Assembly (NCBI GenBank): GCA_009838765.1
Contig: VXQX01000086.1
Coordinates: 29,532 to 93,531 of the forward strand
Source of the DNA: Gemmatimonadales bacterium
Lineage (GTDB): Bacteria; Gemmatimonadota; Gemmatimonadetes; Palauibacterales; Palauibacteraceae
Length of the DNA: 64,000 nucleotides
Direction: 5' to 3'
A model generated the notes under the pieces. The model worked only from the letters and a program-made list of their open reading frames with translations. It was not told the origin of the DNA and ran no database searches. Numbering within the stretch: position 1 is the first letter of the stretch; each line of letters starts with the position of its first letter. Below are positions 51,400 through 59,487 of the stretch, one piece after another. The translations under genes were made by a program, and so were the position numbers.

Positions 51400-52476
51400 A
51401 TGCGCACGCCGAGAGATTTCGTCCGCACCCGCAGGGAGTTCGTCGAGGAGGCCGCGTTGGGTGCCGCCGGCCTCGGCCTGCTTCCGGTCGCCGCCTGGTC
51501 CTGCCGGGAGGCCCCCGACGCGGGGGAATCGGAGGGTGCCTCGCGAAACCTGGCGCGCGGCGCGGCGACGGGGACCGGACTCGTTTGGGACGACCGCTAC
51601 CTGGACCACGTCCTCATCCGGCCGGATGGCGCGCGCCCCCCGGAGATTCCCGACCGCCTCGTCCGCATCCGGGAGGCACTCGTCGCGCGGGGGCTGGACG
51701 AGGCCACGGTGCCGCTCGCGCCGGCCGCCGAGGCGATGCCGCACATCGAGGCGCTCCACACGCCGGAGCATGTCGCGTCGATCCGTGACATCGAGGTCTC
51801 GGGCCCGGTCGCGGAACTCGCCGTCTCGGGCGCGCTGACCGCGATCGATGCGGTCGTCGCGGGGCAGGTGCGGAACGCGTTCTGCGCGATCCGGCCGCCG
51901 GGCCACCACGCGAACAACACCGGCGCCGAGGAGGGGTTCTGCTACTACAGCAACGCCGCCGTGGCCGCGAGGTACGCCCAGCGGGCGCACGGGTTTGAGC
52001 GGGTGCTCGTCATCGACTGGGACTACCACCACGGGAACGCGACGCAGAACGCCTTCTACGATGACCCGTCCGTGCTCTTCTTCTCCGCGCACGACTGGGC
52101 CGCCTATCCGCGCACGGGCGACCCGGCCCTCACCGGCGAAGGGGACGGAGCAGGGCTCAACATCAACGTGCATCTCGACTGCGGCGCCACCGACGCCGAC
52201 ATGCTGGGCCGCTGGGACGACACGCTCTCTCCGGCCGTCGCCGCCTTCGACCCGGACTTCGTCATCCTCTCGGCGGGCTTCGACAGCCGGGTCGACGACC
52301 TCCTCGGCTGCTTCGCGCTCACGGACGACGCCTTCCGCCGCATGACGCGGACCGCGATGGACTACGCGGACACCTGCTGCGAAGGGCGCGTCGTCTCCCT
52401 GCTGGAGGGCGGCTACAACCTCGACGGCACCGCGCTCGCCGCCGCCGCCCACATCGAGACCCTCCTCGAAGGATAG
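51400..52476 (+). CDS. Histone-deacetylase-family hydrolase with Tat-type signal
   Basis: 358 residues. The N-terminus RTRREFVEEAALGAAGLGLL, ending AAWSC, looks like a Tat signal with a lipobox. The HDAC/acetylpolyamine amidohydrolase fold is complete: CAIRPPGHHANNTGAEEGFC (active-site His pair), VIDWDYHHGNATQNAFYDD (metal Asp/His) and VILSAGFDSRVDDLLG (metal Asp). Bacterial members deacetylate small amines or acyl compounds, usually in the cytoplasm. Export suggests a scavenging or surface role. A GGAAAGGGG ribosome site is present. Divergent from the HpcH-like gene. Confidence 0.87.
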   Translation: MRTPRDFVRTRREFVEEAALGAAGLGLLPVAAWSCREAPDAGESEGASRNLARGAATGTGLVWDDRYLDHVLIRPDGARPPEIPDRLVRIREALVARGLDEATVPLAPAAEAMPHIEALHTPEHVASIRDIEVSGPVAELAVSGALTAIDAVVAGQVRNAFCAIRPPGHHANNTGAEEGFCYYSNAAVAARYAQRAHGFERVLVIDWDYHHGNATQNAFYDDPSVLFFSAHDWAAYPRTGDPALTGEGDGAGLNINVHLDCGATDADMLGRWDDTLSPAVAAFDPDFVILSAGFDSRVDDLLGCFALTDDAFRRMTRTAMDYADTCCEGRVVSLLEGGYNLDGTALAAAAHIETLLEG

Positions 52477-52572
52477 GGGTCAATCCCCCGGAGACGTCCC
52501 CGTTGCTTGATCTCGTTCGCGGCGAGTCCTAGCTTGCCTTCAACACCCCCTGTGGTTTCGATCGCAGGGCGC

Positions 52573-52602
52573 GGGGCCTCTTCGGGGGCCCCTGCTTCTT
52601 TT
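52573..52602 (+). terminator. Intrinsic terminator-like hairpin between HDAC and NYN genes
   Basis: GGGGCC (52573-52578) pairs with GGCCCC (52587-52592), followed by TGCTTCTTTTAA. Stem plus T-rich tail suits a rho-independent terminator for the HDAC-like gene. Because it lies just 14 bases before the NYN start, it could also act as an attenuator for that gene. Confidence 0.55.
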
Positions 52603-52616
52603 AAGGGCAGCAAGCG

Positions 52617-53240
52617 ATGCGAACGTTCGTCTACGTGGATGGCTTCAACCTGTATTACGGAGCACTCAAGGGTTCTTCGTGGAAGTGGTTGGACCTGGTC
52701 GCGTTGTTCGACGACGTGCTGCAGCCCCACCATCGGATCGTCACAGTCAAGTACTTCACGGCTCGTGTCTCGGGAACGTCCGCCGATCAGTCCAAGCCAC
52801 AGCGGCAGGATCTGTATCTCCGCGCTCTACAGCGGTATCGATCCGAGGTGGAGGTGTATTTTGGACACTTCTTGAGCCACCGGGTTCAAGCGCCGCTCGC
52901 GAATCCAGCCGGGGGTCGGCGGACCGCCGAAGTGATCAGAACCGAGGAGAAGGGGTCGGATGTCAATCTCGCCGTACATCTGCTGAATGACGGCTGGCTC
53001 GATGCCTATGACTGCGCCGTGGTAGTGACGAACGATAGCGACATTGCTGAAGCGATGCGTCTCGTACGGAGTCAAAACTCAAAGCGTATCGGTCTGGTGA
53101 CACCGGGGGCTCGACGTCCTTCACGCCAGCTTATGGCGCACGCGCACTTCTCGAGGCGCATCCGACCCAGTGCCCTCGAACGCTCGCAGTTGCCGGATCG
53201 GATTCCGAATACGCGAATCCGGAAACCCGAGGTCTGGTAG
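52617..53240 (+). CDS. NYN-domain (PIN-like) putative ribonuclease
   Basis: 207 residues. The NYN/PIN-fold pattern of acidic residues is evident: FVYVDGFNLYYGALKG at the N-terminus, TEEKGSDVNLAVHLLNDGWL centrally and AVVVTNDSDIAEAMRLVRSQ. NYN proteins are metal-dependent RNases implicated in RNA processing or anti-phage roles. The C-terminus is basic (ARRPSRQLMAHAHFSRRIRP). The ATG at 52617 has AAGGGCAG upstream. Solitary gene between HDAC-like and YchF-like genes. Confidence 0.88.
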   Translation: MRTFVYVDGFNLYYGALKGSSWKWLDLVALFDDVLQPHHRIVTVKYFTARVSGTSADQSKPQRQDLYLRALQRYRSEVEVYFGHFLSHRVQAPLANPAGGRRTAEVIRTEEKGSDVNLAVHLLNDGWLDAYDCAVVVTNDSDIAEAMRLVRSQNSKRIGLVTPGARRPSRQLMAHAHFSRRIRPSALERSQLPDRIPNTRIRKPEVW

Positions 53241-53284
53241 ATTTCCGGCCTAGAAGCCTCGATCCGGTGGCTTGGCCGGGGGGG

Positions 53285-54325
53285 TCAGACGTTGAAGCGG
53301 ATGTGGAGGATGTCGCCGTCCTCGACGACGTAGTCCCTGCCCTCGACCCGCAGCAGGCCGGCCTCCTTCACCGCCTGCTCCGACCCGTACTCCGCGAACA
53401 CCTCGTAGGGGATGACCTCGGCGCGGATGAAGCCGCGTTCCATGTCGGAATGGACCCGGCCCGCCGCCCGCCGGGCGCGCGTACCCCGCCGGATCGTCCA
53501 TGCGCGGACTTCGACGGGGGCCGCGGTGAAGAAGGAGATGAGATCGAGGAGCCCGTAGGCCGAGCGGATGAAGCGGGCGAGCGCCGGTTCGCGCAGACCG
53601 AGGGCCTCCACGAAGGCGGCCCGGTCCCCGGGGTCGAGGTCGGCGATCTCCGCCTCGACGGGGGCGGACAGCGCCAGGCCGCCGGCCCCCATCGCGGCGA
53701 GACGCGCGGCGAGCGCCGACGGCAGCGCCTCTCCGGCACGATCCTCGCTGCGGTTCAGCACGGCGAGCAGCGGACGGTCCGTCAGGAGGCCGTAGCCGCG
53801 GAACGGCGCCCGGTCCAGTTCCGCCCGCGGCACGGTCCGCAGCGGCCGTTCGCTTTCGAGCACCCCGAGCGCCCGTTCGAAGGCGGCGATCTCGACGGCG
53901 TCCGCTCCCTCGCGGCGCGCCCGGTCCAGCCGGCGCTCGACGATGTCGAGATCGGAGAGCAGACATTCCGTGGCGAAGGCCTCGAGTTCGCCCTCCGCGT
54001 CGGGCGGGCCGGCGAGCGCGGGGTTGTCGAAGTCCCTCAGGACTAGGCAGAGCGCCTCCTGGTCGCGGATCTGCTGGAGCCCGCGCGGCGACAGGCCCCT
54101 GCTCGCCGCGCCGTGCTCCCCCGGAATGTCGCAGAACCGCATCTCCGCGTACGTCGTCCTGCGGGGGGACAGGAGGGCGCTGAGCGCATCGATGCGCGCA
54201 TCCGGAACCCGCACCGTACCCAGCCGCAGCTCGCCGCCGAACCCGACGGGGACGCCGAGTCCCGTCATCGCGTTGAACACCGTCGTCTTGCCGGCGCCCG
54301 CGAACCCCACGAGCCCTATCTTCAC
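53285..54325 (-). CDS. Divergent YchF/Obg-like GTPase/ATPase with TGS domain
   Basis: 346 residues. The P-loop LVGFAGAGKTTVFNAMTG differs from the NVGKSTLFN of housekeeping YchF. Further motifs are FCDIPGEH (switch II), DQEALCLVLRDFDNP and ISFFTAAPVEVRAWTIRRGT (TGS/DUF933 region), ending GRDYVVEDGDILHIRFNV as in YchF. Length and domain order fit the family. It may be a paralogue distinct from the main YchF; nucleotide preference is unknown. GTG start at 54325 with GGAGAG upstream. Confidence 0.84.
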   Translation of the reverse strand: MKIGLVGFAGAGKTTVFNAMTGLGVPVGFGGELRLGTVRVPDARIDALSALLSPRRTTYAEMRFCDIPGEHGAASRGLSPRGLQQIRDQEALCLVLRDFDNPALAGPPDAEGELEAFATECLLSDLDIVERRLDRARREGADAVEIAAFERALGVLESERPLRTVPRAELDRAPFRGYGLLTDRPLLAVLNRSEDRAGEALPSALAARLAAMGAGGLALSAPVEAEIADLDPGDRAAFVEALGLREPALARFIRSAYGLLDLISFFTAAPVEVRAWTIRRGTRARRAAGRVHSDMERGFIRAEVIPYEVFAEYGSEQAVKEAGLLRVEGRDYVVEDGDILHIRFNV

Positions 54326-54354
54326 CGCGTCGTCTCTCCGCTTATCTTCGGTGC

Positions 54355-54774
54355 GTGAATATCCAAATCCCGGTTTCCGCCGGCGAACTCATCGACCGCA
54401 TCACGATCCTGCGACTGAAACAGGCCCGGATCCGCGATCGCGGGAAGCTCGCGAACGTGACCTCCGAGCTCGAGCGCCTCGATGAAATCTGTGAACGGAC
54501 GATCGGGCCGCTCGAGGAAGCCCCGCTTCGCGTCACGGCCCGCCTCCGGGAACTGGAGGCCGTGAACCGGGGCATATGGGATGTCGAGGACAAGTTGCGC
54601 GCTCTGGAACGCGCCCGCGACTTCGGCACGCGTTTCATCGAAGCGGCGCGGCAGGTATACCGCCTGAACGACGAGCGTCACCGCCTCAAGCGCGCCCTCA
54701 GCGAGGACTACGGCTCCGCGATGCTCGAGGAGAAGTCACACGCCTCGGCCGATACGGAGTTGGATCCGGCGTAG
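54355..54774 (+). CDS. DUF6165-like helical protein
   Basis: 139 residues. The opening IPVSAGELIDRITILRLKQA and ANVTSELERLDEICERTIG, followed by heptad-rich helices (LRELEAVNRGIWDVEDKLRA), resembles DUF6165, a small uncharacterised family. Predicted cytoplasmic, coiled coil. GTG start at 54355 with no clear Shine-Dalgarno. Divergent from the YchF-like gene with only 29 bases between starts, so promoters must overlap the coding ends or a leaderless transcript is used. Confidence 0.65.
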   Translation: MNIQIPVSAGELIDRITILRLKQARIRDRGKLANVTSELERLDEICERTIGPLEEAPLRVTARLRELEAVNRGIWDVEDKLRALERARDFGTRFIEAARQVYRLNDERHRLKRALSEDYGSAMLEEKSHASADTELDPA

Positions 54775-54867
54775 TCGCGCGGTGCCGCCCCCGGGGCGTC
54801 TTGGAGGCGCCGAGACCTGTGCGTAGCTTGCGGCGGAGCATACGAACTGTCACGAGGAGGAATGATA

Positions 54868-56136
54868 ATGCGCGCAGGGTGGGGAACCGTTCGACAGCTG
54901 GGGATCGCGGTTCTGGCGGCCGTACTCACGGTCTCGTGCGATGGAAGCACCGGGCCGTCGAGCTTCGAGCCGGGACCGCTGGGAACCGTGACGATTCTGC
55001 GCGGCGAATCGGTGCGGATCCGTTCCCTGCTGGCGATGACGGGGGCGCCATCGCTCGGGATCGCCGCCCGCCGCGGCGTCGAACTTGCCGTCCGTGATGT
55101 GGGCACCGTTCGCGGCCGCAGCGTCGACCTCGGCGACCCGGTGGACGCCGGGTGCTCCCCCGACGGCGGGCGGGCCGGCGCCCGGGAGATCGTCGCCGAT
55201 CCGCGGGTCGTGGGCGTCATCGGGACCTCGTGCTCCGCCGCTGCGGTGGCCGCTTCGCCGGTGATCAGCCAGGCGGGGTTCGCGATGATCGCGCCGAGCA
55301 CCACATCGCCGCTCTTGACCTCGGACCTGGCGGGCAACCCGAACCCGGACCACCACCCCGGCTATTTCCGCGTCGCCAACAACGACCTCTACCAGGCGCG
55401 GGCCGTGGCGGACTTCGCGTACCGTCAACTGGGACTCCGGCGGATCGCCACGCTGCACGACGGCGACCCCTACACGACAGCGCTGACGAACGCCTTCGGC
55501 GACGCGTTTCGCGCGGTCGGCGGGGAGGTCCCCGCCGCGACTGGAATCGCGAAGGGCCAGACGGACATGACGTCCGTGCTCGGGGAGTTCGCGGCCGCGG
55601 GGCCGGACGGCATCTTCTTCCCGCTCTTCCTCCCCGAAGGTTCGCCGTTCGCCGCGCAGGCGCGCGCGTTCGACGGCCTCGAGGGTGCGACGCTGATATC
55701 CGGCGCGGCCCTCCTCGTCTCGGAGTTCCTGGCGGAGCCGCAGTCCGAGGGGATCTACTTCGCCGGACCCCAGTCGGACTATCGCGGCAACGTGAACGCA
55801 GTGACCGGGAAGAGCGCCGAGACCGTCATCGCCGCGTACGAGACCGAGTACGGCCAGCGTCCTTCGACTCCGTACTGGGCGCTCGCCTACGACGCGACGA
55901 CGTTCCTGCTCGACGCCATCGCGGCCGTGGCGGTGGAGGAGGGCGGACGCCTCTACATCGACCGCGCCGCGCTGCGCGCACGGATCGGAGCCGCCGGCAT
56001 CGAGGGTCTCATCGGGACGATCTCGTGCGACGCCTTCGGCGACTGCGGCACCGGACGTCAACTCATCTACCACCACACGGACTCGAACGTCACCGATGTC
56101 GAGCGGTTGCCCGTCGTCTACCGGTTCAATCCGTAG
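54868..56136 (+). CDS. Branched-chain-amino-acid-type substrate-binding lipoprotein
   Basis: 422 residues. Signal peptide with lipobox AVLTVSC. Periplasmic binding fold type I features: IRSLLAMTGAPSLGIAARRG, VVGVIGTSCSAAAVAASPVI, FAMIAPSTTSPLLTSDLA and YRQLGLRRIATLHDGDPYTT. Two late cysteines (ISCDAFGDCG) may form a disulfide. No permease or ATPase genes adjoin it, so it may be an orphan sensor or part of a dispersed system. The ATG at 54868 lies 7 bases after AGGAGG; the ATG at 54862 is too close. Confidence 0.86.
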   Translation: MRAGWGTVRQLGIAVLAAVLTVSCDGSTGPSSFEPGPLGTVTILRGESVRIRSLLAMTGAPSLGIAARRGVELAVRDVGTVRGRSVDLGDPVDAGCSPDGGRAGAREIVADPRVVGVIGTSCSAAAVAASPVISQAGFAMIAPSTTSPLLTSDLAGNPNPDHHPGYFRVANNDLYQARAVADFAYRQLGLRRIATLHDGDPYTTALTNAFGDAFRAVGGEVPAATGIAKGQTDMTSVLGEFAAAGPDGIFFPLFLPEGSPFAAQARAFDGLEGATLISGAALLVSEFLAEPQSEGIYFAGPQSDYRGNVNAVTGKSAETVIAAYETEYGQRPSTPYWALAYDATTFLLDAIAAVAVEEGGRLYIDRAALRARIGAAGIEGLIGTISCDAFGDCGTGRQLIYHHTDSNVTDVERLPVVYRFNP

Positions 56137-56138
56137 GA

Positions 56139-56267
56139 GTGCGCGCGCCCGTGCCCTTCCTCACTTCCGATGCAGGTGCGAAGATATCCGGGCAGGCGCT
56201 CCCGGCGGACGGACACACGGAGGGGCCGGGTTCCGGCGCGGACACGAGCGACCCCAGCGACGAATAG
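56139..56267 (+). pseudogene. C-terminal remnant of a short-chain dehydrogenase/reductase
   Basis: A 42-codon frame reads VPFLTSDAGAKISGQALPAD followed by GHTEGPG. This is the FLASD..FITGQ.L.VDGG closing signature of classical SDRs, with no Rossmann domain or catalytic Tyr upstream. Probably the tail of a deleted gene. It ends 15 bases before the quinone reductase start. Confidence 0.6.
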
Positions 56268-56282
56268 CGGGAGAAGGACGAC

Positions 56283-57266
56283 ATGCGAGCGGCATGGTAC
56301 ACGAAGCTGGGGTCGGCACCCGAGGTGCTGGAGGTGGGAGAGCAGGACACGCCGGTGCCCGGTCCCGGCGAGGTTCGGGTCCGCGTACGCGCCTCCGGAA
56401 TCAACCCGGTCGACGTGAAGCGGCGGGCCGGCGGCCGCGGCGCGCTCGACTCCGCGCTCGTGGTGCCGCACTTCGATGGCGCCGGGGTCATCGACCAGGT
56501 GGGGGACGACGTCGATTCCGGACGGCTCGGCAACCGGGTCTGGCTCTACGAAGCGCAGTGGGGGAGAAACCTCGGTACGGCGGCGGAGTTCGCCACCGTC
56601 CCCGAGTCCCGAGCCGTCCCCCTCCCGGCGAACACGACGTTCCTGGAGGGGGCGTGCCTCGGCATCCCTGCCCTGACCGCGCACCGCTGCGTGTACGGCG
56701 ACGGTCCCGTCGAGGGGCAGACCGTGCTCGTCACCGGCGGCGCGGGCGCGGTCGGCGCCTACGCGATCCAGTGCGCCAAGCTGGGGGGCGCCCGGGTCCT
56801 TTCCACCGTGAGCGGGGACGAGAAGGCGAGGGTTGCCCGCGCGGCGGGCGCGGAAGCCGTGATCAACTATCGTGAGGAGGATGTCCCGGCCCGCGTCGCG
56901 GAACTGACGGAGGGAGAGGGCCTCGACCGCATCGTCGACGTCGAAATGGGCGGAAACCTCGAGGCCTCCATCGCAATGCTGAAGCCGAACGGGGTGATCT
57001 CCGCCTACGCCTCGGAGGGCGAACCCCAGCCGGCCGTCCCCTTCTACACCCTCCTCTACAAGAACCTCACCGTCCGCTTCGAACTCGTCTTCCTCATGCC
57101 CGAGGACGCGAAGCAGAAGGCCGTGGAAGACCTCACGAAGTGGCTGGCCGAGGGAGAAATGCGCCACACGGTGGCGGAGCGCTTCGCGCTTGAGAACATC
57201 GTGGCCGCGCACGAGGCAGTGGAGTCCGGCCCAATCGGCAAGGTCCTGATCGACCCCGGTATCTGA
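56283..57266 (+). CDS. NADPH:quinone reductase-like zinc-free MDR protein
   Basis: 327 residues of the medium-chain dehydrogenase/reductase superfamily. N-terminal GroES-like domain (VPGPGEVRVRVRASGINPVD, about 25-44), cofactor-binding VLVTGGAGAVGAYAIQCAKL (about 150-170) and AGAEAVINYREEDVPARVAE. It lacks the Zn-binding cysteines of alcohol dehydrogenases, as in quinone oxidoreductases. GGGAGAAGG precedes the ATG at 56283. Confidence 0.9.
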   Translation: MRAAWYTKLGSAPEVLEVGEQDTPVPGPGEVRVRVRASGINPVDVKRRAGGRGALDSALVVPHFDGAGVIDQVGDDVDSGRLGNRVWLYEAQWGRNLGTAAEFATVPESRAVPLPANTTFLEGACLGIPALTAHRCVYGDGPVEGQTVLVTGGAGAVGAYAIQCAKLGGARVLSTVSGDEKARVARAAGAEAVINYREEDVPARVAELTEGEGLDRIVDVEMGGNLEASIAMLKPNGVISAYASEGEPQPAVPFYTLLYKNLTVRFELVFLMPEDAKQKAVEDLTKWLAEGEMRHTVAERFALENIVAAHEAVESGPIGKVLIDPGI

Positions 57267-57330
57267 ACAAGGGCGACAGTCCGGCTGCTCCTGACCGGCA
57301 GGAAGCCCTTGCCGGACTCTCCAATACTTA

Positions 57331-57366
57331 TACCTTGTATCTCAAGGTACATTGTACTTCGTGGTA
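57331..57366 (+). promoter_or_regulatory. PadR-type operator, cassette A
   Basis: TACCTTG-TATCT-CAAGGTA forms a 7-base perfect inverted repeat (57331-57349), followed by CATTGTACTTCGTGGTAT. A nearly identical sequence precedes the padR gene at 59425-59462. PadR proteins bind such palindromes, so this is probably a binding site retained in a cassette that no longer has its own padR. Confidence 0.7.
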
Positions 57367-57400
57367 TGGGTCATCGAAATCGGGGTTCGAATGAAGAGCC

Positions 57401-58096
57401 GTGTTTGAGCTGGAGACCGGGGTCGCCAGTTGGCGCAGGCGTCTCGAACGCAGGACGTCTCTCTCACCCCGCGAACTGGACGAACTCGAGGACCATCTGC
57501 GTGCGCGCGTCGACCTGGAGCTGGAACTGAACCCGACGCTCACTCCCTACCCAGCGCTGGTGATCGCCCGCGAGGGTCTGGGCGCACCGGCGGCGCTCGC
57601 AAAGGAGTTCACCAAGGCCGGCCGGCCTTGGTGGCGATATCTCCTGCTGGCGGGATGCGCGATGTATGGAGTGTCGCTTTTCTTGCCGATTTCCGGGCCC
57701 GCGGCACTTCAAACGGCGTACAATGAAGTGCCGTGGTCGGTCCCCGCTCACGAGTGGTTGCACCAGGCGATCGTGGACGGATGGATTCTCCCTCTGATCC
57801 CCAATCTGGCCATGGCCATGACCTTGCCGGCCCTCCTGTATTCATGGCGGTCGAGAGTGCGATGGCTCACCTGGACCATCGGCGCGTTTGGCGTCTCGGC
57901 CCTCGGATTCGGCGTGGCCAGCCTCCTGGACGGACCAGCCGTCACCAGCGCTGGTGAGATCACGGTTTTTCCCTATCTCGGCCTCGGGTACTGGGCATGG
58001 TCCGCCGCGCATGTGCTCGTGGCGGCAGCCCTCCTGATTCGCAGCCGGGCGTGGGCCTCCACCCGCTCGGAGACAAGGAGAGCACGGAATGTTTGA
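57401..58096 (+). CDS. HAAS/permease-prefix-type membrane protein (cassette A)
   Basis: 231 residues. The N-terminal helical domain SLSPRELDELEDHLRARVDL, followed by ALAKEFTKAGRPWWRYLLLA, is the HAAS/permease-prefix-domain-1 module usually found in proteins paired with PadR regulators. Four or five membrane helices follow (WRYLLLAGCAMYGVSLFLP, LTWTIGAFGVSALGFGVASL). No permease domain is attached. It starts at GTG 57401, 13 bases after an ATGAAGA that matches the start of padR in cassette B. Paralogous to the 59822 and 60477 products. Overlaps the next gene by 8 bases (ATGTTTGA). Confidence 0.8.
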   Translation: MFELETGVASWRRRLERRTSLSPRELDELEDHLRARVDLELELNPTLTPYPALVIAREGLGAPAALAKEFTKAGRPWWRYLLLAGCAMYGVSLFLPISGPAALQTAYNEVPWSVPAHEWLHQAIVDGWILPLIPNLAMAMTLPALLYSWRSRVRWLTWTIGAFGVSALGFGVASLLDGPAVTSAGEITVFPYLGLGYWAWSAAHVLVAAALLIRSRAWASTRSETRRARNV

Positions 58097-59342
58097 GCTG
58101 GCTCGGCTGAGGCCGATCATCCGGGCGTGTCGGTGCGCCGCGGCATTGCTGTCCGGCACGGCGTTCGTCGCATGCGCTGACGGCGCAGACGCAGACGGCG
58201 ATCCGTCGTCCCCCGCGATTGAGCTGTCGGCGTCGGCGATCGAGGTGCTGGGCACGTCCGACTCCCTCGCGGTGGTCCGGGACCTCGAGGTTCTGGCCGA
58301 CGGCTCGGTGTGGGTGCTGAATTCGCAGGAGCCCTACTTCATGGGATTCGGGGCGGATGGCGGGTCGCTCGGCGCCCACGGATCGCCCGGCGGGGGCCCT
58401 GACGAATTTCCGATGCCCTCGGCCTTCGTCGCGGGAGGATGGGGGGGCGAGGTGTGGGTTCTCGACCTCCTGCACCATGCGCTGATCCGGATCTCGCGGC
58501 CTGGTGCCGGCGCGGAACAGTTCTCCCTCGTGTCGACGGCGGTTCCCCGGGGCAGCGTGCGAAGCGGCATGAGCATGCTGGACCCGTCGGTGCGGACGGC
58601 GCGGCTCGGCCGTGAGATCGTCGTGCCCCACTCCACCGCGACGATGGACGGGGGTGTGCTGCAGTTCCGCTACGGGCTTCTGGGAGCGGACCTGGTCGCC
58701 GTGGATCCGGAGACCGGCGGGACGCGAACCCTCGTGGCGCTCGGCGATGCCCTCGAGGATCCGTCCGGAGACTTCATCCAGAGCGACGGCGGTTTTCCCC
58801 TGTGGTACCGACTGTGGGCTCCCTGCGGCGAGAATCTCGTGCGCGTGCACGACCGGGTCCGGAACCAGCTGCGCGGGTTCGACGGATCCGGCGCCGAGGT
58901 GGACCCCATCGACCTTCCGCCCGTGCCCTTCACCGAGGTCAGTCCGCGACAGTTCGCCGGCGCCGTGTTCGCGCTCAGGCAGGCCGAGGTGACGGGAGAT
59001 GTCGCAACCCGGCTTACCCCGGAGGACAGCCTTCGGCTCGTGAATCAGATGGCCGATATGGTGCAGGGGACACCGCGCGAACTCGCGAGCTACCTCCCCC
59101 GCTACGTGGATTTCCGCTGCAGCGGGGACGGGACCATGTGGCTGCGTCCCATGGATCTCGAAGCGGGCGGCCTGGGCGGCGGCCCCGTGTGGCTGCGCAT
59201 CGAGCCCGATGGCGCCGCGCGCGACGTGCGACTCCCGGACCGCTTCAACGCGCTTCGCTTCACGCCCTCCCGGATCTGGGGCGTGTCCCGGGATGAATTC
59301 GACCGCCCCTCCGTCGCCTCCATCGCGCTCCCGCCCGGCTGA
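58089..59342 (+). CDS. Exported beta-propeller lipoprotein (cassette A)
   Basis: 417 residues. Lipobox GTAFVAC. The body has 6-bladed-propeller features: VVRDLEVLADGSVWVLNSQE, FMGFGADGGSLGAHGSPGGG, PDEFPMPSAFVAGGWGGEVW and VRVHDRVRNQLRGFDGSGAE. The GxGPGEF-like segment (GGGPDEF) is typical of NHL/6-bladed propellers of Gemmatimonadota-like genomes. Its first residues MFELARL mimic the MFELE start of the membrane paralogues, suggesting recombination at that point. Ligand unknown. Confidence 0.78.
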   Translation: MFELARLRPIIRACRCAAALLSGTAFVACADGADADGDPSSPAIELSASAIEVLGTSDSLAVVRDLEVLADGSVWVLNSQEPYFMGFGADGGSLGAHGSPGGGPDEFPMPSAFVAGGWGGEVWVLDLLHHALIRISRPGAGAEQFSLVSTAVPRGSVRSGMSMLDPSVRTARLGREIVVPHSTATMDGGVLQFRYGLLGADLVAVDPETGGTRTLVALGDALEDPSGDFIQSDGGFPLWYRLWAPCGENLVRVHDRVRNQLRGFDGSGAEVDPIDLPPVPFTEVSPRQFAGAVFALRQAEVTGDVATRLTPEDSLRLVNQMADMVQGTPRELASYLPRYVDFRCSGDGTMWLRPMDLEAGGLGGGPVWLRIEPDGAARDVRLPDRFNALRFTPSRIWGVSRDEFDRPSVASIALPPG

Positions 59343-59424
59343 CGGCAAGTTCCGGACGTTCCCGCGGGAACGCGGGATCGAGATTTCCGCGCGAAGCGCC
59401 CTTGCGTGAAACCATCCTTTCCTA

Positions 59425-59462
59425 CACCTTGTAGCACAAGGTACATTGTATCTCATGGTATC
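59425..59462 (+). promoter_or_regulatory. PadR-type operator, cassette B
   Basis: ACCTTG-TAGCA-CAAGGT (59426-59442) then ACATTGTATCTCATGGTAT. It shares most positions with the cassette A site, and about 26 bases separate it from the padR ATG at 59488. Probable autoregulatory site. Confidence 0.7.
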
Positions 59463-59487
59463 AGGTCTCCGGCACAGGGGTCTCCGG

